A stretch of DNA of 9,330 nucleotides. It comes from an uncultured Anaerostipes sp. (GTDB lineage: Bacteria; Bacillota; Clostridia; Lachnospirales; Lachnospiraceae). Location: assembly GCA_900756035.1 (NCBI GenBank), contig CAAEIR010000398.1, forward strand, positions 1-9,330, in the 5' to 3' direction. This document shows positions 5,459 to 9,330 of this stretch, in pieces. Under the pieces are notes generated by a model. It was not told the origin of the DNA, did no database searches, and saw nothing but the letters and a program-made list of their open reading frames with translations. The position numbers were made by a program, and so were the translations under genes. The number at the start of each line of letters is the position of its first letter. Position 1 is the first letter of the stretch.

Positions 5459-8400
5459 ATGAAAAAGAAACAAATCTTTTCGGAAGTCCGGAGACTTTCG
5501 AGAAAGGGAGTGTGCATCTTGGCGACAGCTTTGATGTGTACCAATAGTCTGTTATCGGGTGGAGTCCCGGTGCTGGCACAGATCAATACCGATGATGCGT
5601 ACACCATTAAGCAGGGAACGGATGGCGGTGATAGATGGAGTGAATTAGATAAAAGTTCAAATGGAACATATACACATAGATATTCCAGTTATGAATCCAG
5701 CAAAGAAAAAGCTTTAAAGGTGGATGCTTCTTACGGTTTTAAGCTGCAAAAGACCAAGCAGACAAAAGTGTCAGTGAAGAAAGGGGATGCGTGTTCCGCT
5801 CCAAGTACCTATCAGGGTTCAGACTTAGATCTGCCGGATTTTTTAAAGAAATACACTTGGTTTAAAACTGCGGAAAACACGGCGGGAAATATTCAGTTGA
5901 AAATCTCCAATCTGAAAATTTATCAGTGTGAGTCGGATGGAACCAATGGACATTGGATCACCGTCGATTTGGTACGTACTGTCACCGGTATCGAAAAATA
6001 TCAGGGAGAAAACGGATATGTTGCATTAGGGGATGGAATTACCAATGCCGCTTACGTAGGATTAGAAGAAGTGACGGTTCACAGTGATTTTTACCGTGCC
6101 GGAACGGAGAGCAAGGTGACGTTAAAATCCAATGTGACCTTAAGTGATATTGATTCCTATCAGTACATTGGAATATCCGCCGCAAAGATCGACGGGCAGT
6201 ATGTTGCAGGAAATACAATTCTTTCTTATCAAAAGTCCGGAGAGAAAAATGTATACTTTGCAAACTCCAAAACCAATTATGACGGTGAGGCAAGCACTGC
6301 AGCAGGCTTTATCTTTGAGGACAGTTCCTTTGTGTATACGTTTGGACGAGATGGAGGAATGAAGGACGGGGAACATATTGATGCACCGTCTAATCAGGAG
6401 CAGTACGTGGGAAGTGGTCAGGCAATGACACAATTCCAGCCGGCAAATCCTACCAAAAGCATCTCCGATGATGATGAAACGGAGGTTACAAAAAATACCC
6501 TTCGGGATCTTAGCAAGACCTGGATCTATACGGTGGAGCAGACGGTGCCAAGTGGGATTCCTCAAAATTTCTACTATGACAAGTTTGAATTTCAGGATCA
6601 GGTGGAAGAGTGCATGAAGATTCTGTCGGTCAAAGTGATGGGAGAAGACAGCAATAGTGAAAGCAAGGACGTCAGCTCCATGTTTCAGATCTCCACCACC
6701 GGAAATCAAGTCGTTGCGACACTGAAAAATCCGAAAAATGCAGCCTTCTATGAAAACACGGTATATCAGCTGCAAATCAAGGTAAAAATGGACGTGCCGG
6801 AGGATGCGAAAAAAGAAACTCTTGAGGCACTTCGCAGCAAATGGAAAGCACATGGTCATTTGAATCAGACACAGACGGTACTCACAGAAAAAAACAATGC
6901 GAAAACGGTCATAGATGAATATCAGCTGCCAACCAACGATGTATCCACAGAACTTCATCTTTCCACGGGCGATGAAGGAGCGAGAGATCCGGGGCTTCAG
7001 ATCACCAAGGATGTCAACCGCTATGAGCATCAGGTGGGGGACGTCATTCATTACACTGTGAAGGTAAAAAATACCAATAAGAATGCGGATACCGCATATT
7101 TTACCATTTCCGATACAACCTTACCGGATACCGTTGCCTTGGACATGAGCAGCGTGAAAGTGACGGGAATCGACGCAGCAGCTTATACCATTTCTCAGAG
7201 TGGAAACGGTTGGGTCTTAACATCCAAAGGAGACTATGCGCTGCCGTATGGAACGACCATAACAATCACTTACGATGCAAAAGCGCTGGTGGCAAGTAAC
7301 GGAACCTGTGTCGATAATACGGCATCTGCGATTGCCGCAGGGATTCCGGAAAAGAGCGACAAAGAGCAGGTTTACATCAACAGTCCCAAAGTGGATGTGG
7401 TAAAGAGTACACCGAGTACAAAACATAAAGTCGGAGATACCGTTGGATACAAAGTGACGATCACAAATCGCAATCTCGGAACCTTTATGAGAGATCTTGT
7501 CTTAAAGGACTTGGTAAAAGCCAAAGGACTGGAGGTGAAAGAAGGAACGGTTGCCGTTTTAATCCAGGGAAAAGATGTGACAAACGATGTTGACATTACC
7601 TATGCTGCGAACGGAAAAGGATTTACGATTCGTACGAACTTTGCATTAAAACAGGGAGAAATTCCGGCAAAAGGATATGAAAATCTGTTGGAAGACTGGA
7701 TTTTTATGGGCGAGGCAATCAACTTCTATGCCTTGCCGTATGCCGATCAAATCACGGTGACTTACGATGCAACCATAACAGACGAAGCAGCTCTGGAGAG
7801 TTCGTTGGAAAATGTCTTTACGGCGCCGGCAACAGAGAATACCAATGGAGATAAAATCAAAGAGGATGAAACGATTCCATCCGGAGGAGGCGAAGACACC
7901 GAAGACGTTACCATGAAGGCTCCACAGCTTGAGATCACAAAGAAGTCCAACAAACCGCAGTATGCAGTCGGAGAAACCGGGAAATATACTCTGGAAGTGA
8001 AACAGACCAAGGAAGATCTGACGGCAAAGAATGTCGTTATTACGGATACCTTTGTTCAGGAAGATGGAATGACCTATGATGCAGACAGTCTTGCGGTAAC
8101 ATTCAATCACAAGGATATCACCAAAGACTGTAAGATCACGGTGGAAGGAAATCATTTTAAGATTGCCACCGGAAAAAATCTAACGGATGAAGATGAAATG
8201 GAAGTTACCTACCGTGTTGTATTTTCAAAGACCGGAGAATATACCAATACCGCGGTATCAACCTCGGAGAATACGCCGGAGGATCAAGCCCATCATGTGG
8301 TGGAAGTCAAAGAGGCCGAACCGGATCTAGACATCGAAAAGGCATCCAATCAAACCGAATATACCGAAGGGGAAACCGGAACGTACACCTTAAACATCAC

Positions 8401-9253
8401 ACAGAAAAACGCCAATGCCACAGCCAAAAATGTCATTCTAAAAGATTCTTTCAAGCAGGCAGACGGTTTGGAAATTCAGAAAGATACGCTGAAAGTGGTA
8501 TGGAATGGAGAAGACATCACCAAAGACTGTAAGATGGCGGTCAATTCCAACAATTTCTACATCGAAACCGGAAAAGATATGACATCCAAGGATACGATCA
8601 CTGTAACGTATGATGTGCGGTTTACCAAAACCGGAACGTATGAAAATAAAGCGGGGGCGCTGGCAGAAAATGCCGGAGAAAAGCAGGATGACAATACGGT
8701 CAAAGTCTTAAGGTCGGATGTCATCATGACCAAAGATGCTGATAAAAAATCTTACAAAGAAGGAGAAACGGTGAATTATACCGTAGCAGTTGCCCTGAAG
8801 AAGGAAGGAGCCAAGGCAAAGAACGTCGTTATCCGGGATCAGGTGCCGAAGGAGCTGAAACTTTTAGAAGAAAGCGTAAAGGTACAGGGTGTCAAAGGAT
8901 ATTCCGTAGAAGTCAAAGACAATACGCTGACGGTTACAATTCCGGAAATGTCTTACGGAGAAAAGGCAGTGATTACCTATCAGGCAACGGTTTTAAAAAC
9001 CGCACTGGGCAAGAAGCTCACCAATCAGGCGATGGTGAATGGAGAAGGCATCAACGGTGGAAATGCAGAGGTTACCGTGGACGTGCCAAAACCGGAAACA
9101 CCAAAGAGTTCCAAAACAAAAACGCCGGGAAGTACCGATGAGACTTCTACACCGCAAACCGGAGACACCAAAACGATGATGCCATATGTCATTGTTTCGT
9201 TGGTGGCGGGTGCCGGAGCCGTTGGATTGTGTGGAGTGGTATCATTTAAGTAG
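5459..9253 (+). CDS. Sortase-anchored surface protein: isopeptide domain plus five DUF11-like repeats
   Basis: Cell-wall-anchored adhesin-like protein of 1264 residues. The start at 5459 is chosen because AAAGGA (5445-5450) lies eight bases upstream; an in-frame GTG (5417) lies within the terminator stem and ATG 5432 lacks a ribosome site. Residues 1-40 are a signal peptide ending PVLA before Gln41. About 41-336 is an unclassified, probably ligand-facing region with a SDIDSYQYIGIS segment. About 337-505 (WIYTVEQTVPSG, then SSMFQIST and TLKNP) resembles the SspB/antigen I/II-type isopeptide-forming domain. Five Ig-like DUF11-type repeats begin at 510, 642, 821, 954 and 1085, typically 131-133 residues long. 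Each has a Lys at its eighth position (517, 649, 828, 961, 1092) and an Asn near its end (620, 785, 930, 1063, 1189), the layout expected for intramolecular Lys-Asn cross-links. After a Pro/Ser/Thr linker comes TPQTGD (1231-1236), a hydrophobic segment (about 1241-1261) and a tail ending SFK. No sortase gene is nearby. The ligand is unknown. Confidence 0.93.
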   Translation: MKKKQIFSEVRRLSRKGVCILATALMCTNSLLSGGVPVLAQINTDDAYTIKQGTDGGDRWSELDKSSNGTYTHRYSSYESSKEKALKVDASYGFKLQKTKQTKVSVKKGDACSAPSTYQGSDLDLPDFLKKYTWFKTAENTAGNIQLKISNLKIYQCESDGTNGHWITVDLVRTVTGIEKYQGENGYVALGDGITNAAYVGLEEVTVHSDFYRAGTESKVTLKSNVTLSDIDSYQYIGISAAKIDGQYVAGNTILSYQKSGEKNVYFANSKTNYDGEASTAAGFIFEDSSFVYTFGRDGGMKDGEHIDAPSNQEQYVGSGQAMTQFQPANPTKSISDDDETEVTKNTLRDLSKTWIYTVEQTVPSGIPQNFYYDKFEFQDQVEECMKILSVKVMGEDSNSESKDVSSMFQISTTGNQVVATLKNPKNAAFYENTVYQLQIKVKMDVPEDAKKETLEALRSKWKAHGHLNQTQTVLTEKNNAKTVIDEYQLPTNDVSTELHLSTGDEGARDPGLQITKDVNRYEHQVGDVIHYTVKVKNTNKNADTAYFTISDTTLPDTVALDMSSVKVTGIDAAAYTISQSGNGWVLTSKGDYALPYGTTITITYDAKALVASNGTCVDNTASAIAAGIPEKSDKEQVYINSPKVDVVKSTPSTKHKVGDTVGYKVTITNRNLGTFMRDLVLKDLVKAKGLEVKEGTVAVLIQGKDVTNDVDITYAANGKGFTIRTNFALKQGEIPAKGYENLLEDWIFMGEAINFYALPYADQITVTYDATITDEAALESSLENVFTAPATENTNGDKIKEDETIPSGGGEDTEDVTMKAPQLEITKKSNKPQYAVGETGKYTLEVKQTKEDLTAKNVVITDTFVQEDGMTYDADSLAVTFNHKDITKDCKITVEGNHFKIATGKNLTDEDEMEVTYRVVFSKTGEYTNTAVSTSENTPEDQAHHVVEVKEAEPDLDIEKASNQTEYTEGETGTYTLNITQKNANATAKNVILKDSFKQADGLEIQKDTLKVVWNGEDITKDCKMAVNSNNFYIETGKDMTSKDTITVTYDVRFTKTGTYENKAGALAENAGEKQDDNTVKVLRSDVIMTKDADKKSYKEGETVNYTVAVALKKEGAKAKNVVIRDQVPKELKLLEESVKVQGVKGYSVEVKDNTLTVTIPEMSYGEKAVITYQATVLKTALGKKLTNQAMVNGEGINGGNAEVTVDVPKPETPKSSKTKTPGSTDETSTPQTGDTKTMMPYVIVSLVAGAGAVGLCGVVSFK
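6986..9085 (+). repeat. Five tandem coding repeats (DUF11-like stalk domains)
   Basis: Repeat units start at 6986, 7382, 7919, 8318 and 8711, giving periods of 396, 537, 399 and 393 bases. Each unit begins with an L/V-x-I/V-x-K strand and a VGD/VGE/EGE turn followed by Y-T/K-V/L. Units three and four are closest: a stretch around 8117-8136 recurs exactly at 8516-8535, in register at 399 bases. The second unit is long because of an extra segment (protein residues about 731-757) and a Gly/Glu-rich linker. The array forms the stalk of the surface protein. Confidence 0.85.
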
Positions 9254-9313
9254 AGTCGTAAAACTCACCAATATATGATAATATAAATGTATAGATAACA
9301 GGAAGGTGAGATA

Positions 9314-9330
9314 ATGCAATACGACAAATC
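9314..9330 (+). CDS. Start of a further gene (truncated by the window end)
   Basis: An ATG at 9314 follows AGGAAGG (9300-9306) with seven bases of spacing and begins MQYDK before the window ends. Five residues are too few for identification. The 60 bases between the surface-protein stop and this start show no T-tract terminator, only a small GAGT/ACTC hairpin. AT-rich -10-like hexamers around 9279-9287 lack a good -35, so both read-through from the surface-protein gene and a local weak promoter are possible. CTCACC at 9264-9269 is complementary to GGTGAG (9305-9310), which overlaps the ribosome-binding region. Confidence 0.6.

Noticed and set aside
6144..6362. Second plus-strand open frame within the adhesin
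   Set aside because: Out-of-frame overlap with a continuous coding sequence, no ribosome site and no domain.
6140..7051. Long minus-strand open frame (303 codons) opposite the adhesin
   Set aside because: It lies wholly antisense to a well-supported repeat/adhesin coding region, has no credible ribosome site or domain, and its composition is what the opposite strand of a Lys/Thr-rich gene produces.
7646..8155. Minus-strand open frame (169 codons)
   Set aside because: Antisense shadow of the stalk repeats; Cys/Phe/Ile-rich translation without recognisable motifs.
1..9330. CRISPR array, tRNA, rRNA, insertion sequence
   Set aside because: No short regularly spaced direct repeats, no cloverleaf-like or rRNA-like sequence, and no transposase or flanking inverted repeats seen. 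The only repeats are protein-coding domains.

Overview
The window looks like a Gram-positive, low-to-moderate GC Clostridia chromosome, most likely Lachnospiraceae. This rests on strong Shine-Dalgarno sequences, sigma-A type promoters, hairpin-plus-T-tract terminators, a PQTGD-type sorting signal, and surface proteins built from Ig-like and isopeptide-type domains. The family-level assignment is inference from protein style; there is no marker gene here.

Layout, all on the plus strand. Bases 1-158 hold no supportable gene but contain a good sigma-A promoter for the first gene. 159-3941 encodes a 1260-residue superfamily 1 (UPF1/DNA2-like) helicase with a long coiled-coil insertion. It is a standalone gene and distinctly AT-rich. 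3942-4138 holds what looks like the C-terminal remnant of a tiny hydrophobic toxin running into a 13-bp hairpin, then a promoter. 4139-5269 encodes a secreted, extremely lysine-rich protein with two Ig-like repeats and an unrecognised C-terminal domain. 5270-5458 packs two intrinsic terminators around a 15-codon ORF with a perfect Shine-Dalgarno. 5459-9253 encodes a 1264-residue sortase-anchored surface protein: signal peptide, ligand-type N-terminal region, SspB/antigen I/II-like isopeptide domain, five tandem DUF11-like domains, and a TPQTGD sorting signal. At 9314 a further gene begins and runs off the window.

How the genes relate. The helicase has its own promoter and a terminator-like hairpin behind it, and its base composition differs from the rest, so it looks like an independent, probably horizontally acquired cargo gene; a role in defence or nucleic-acid metabolism is possible but unproven. 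The two envelope genes both encode exported Ig-fold proteins and are separated by terminators, so they are neighbours of similar theme rather than a simple operon. No sortase is encoded in the window, so the anchoring enzyme must lie elsewhere. The most interesting features are the leader ORF/terminator arrangement before the adhesin, the conserved Lys/Asn pair in all five stalk repeats, the toxin-like remnant, and the solitary coiled-coil helicase.
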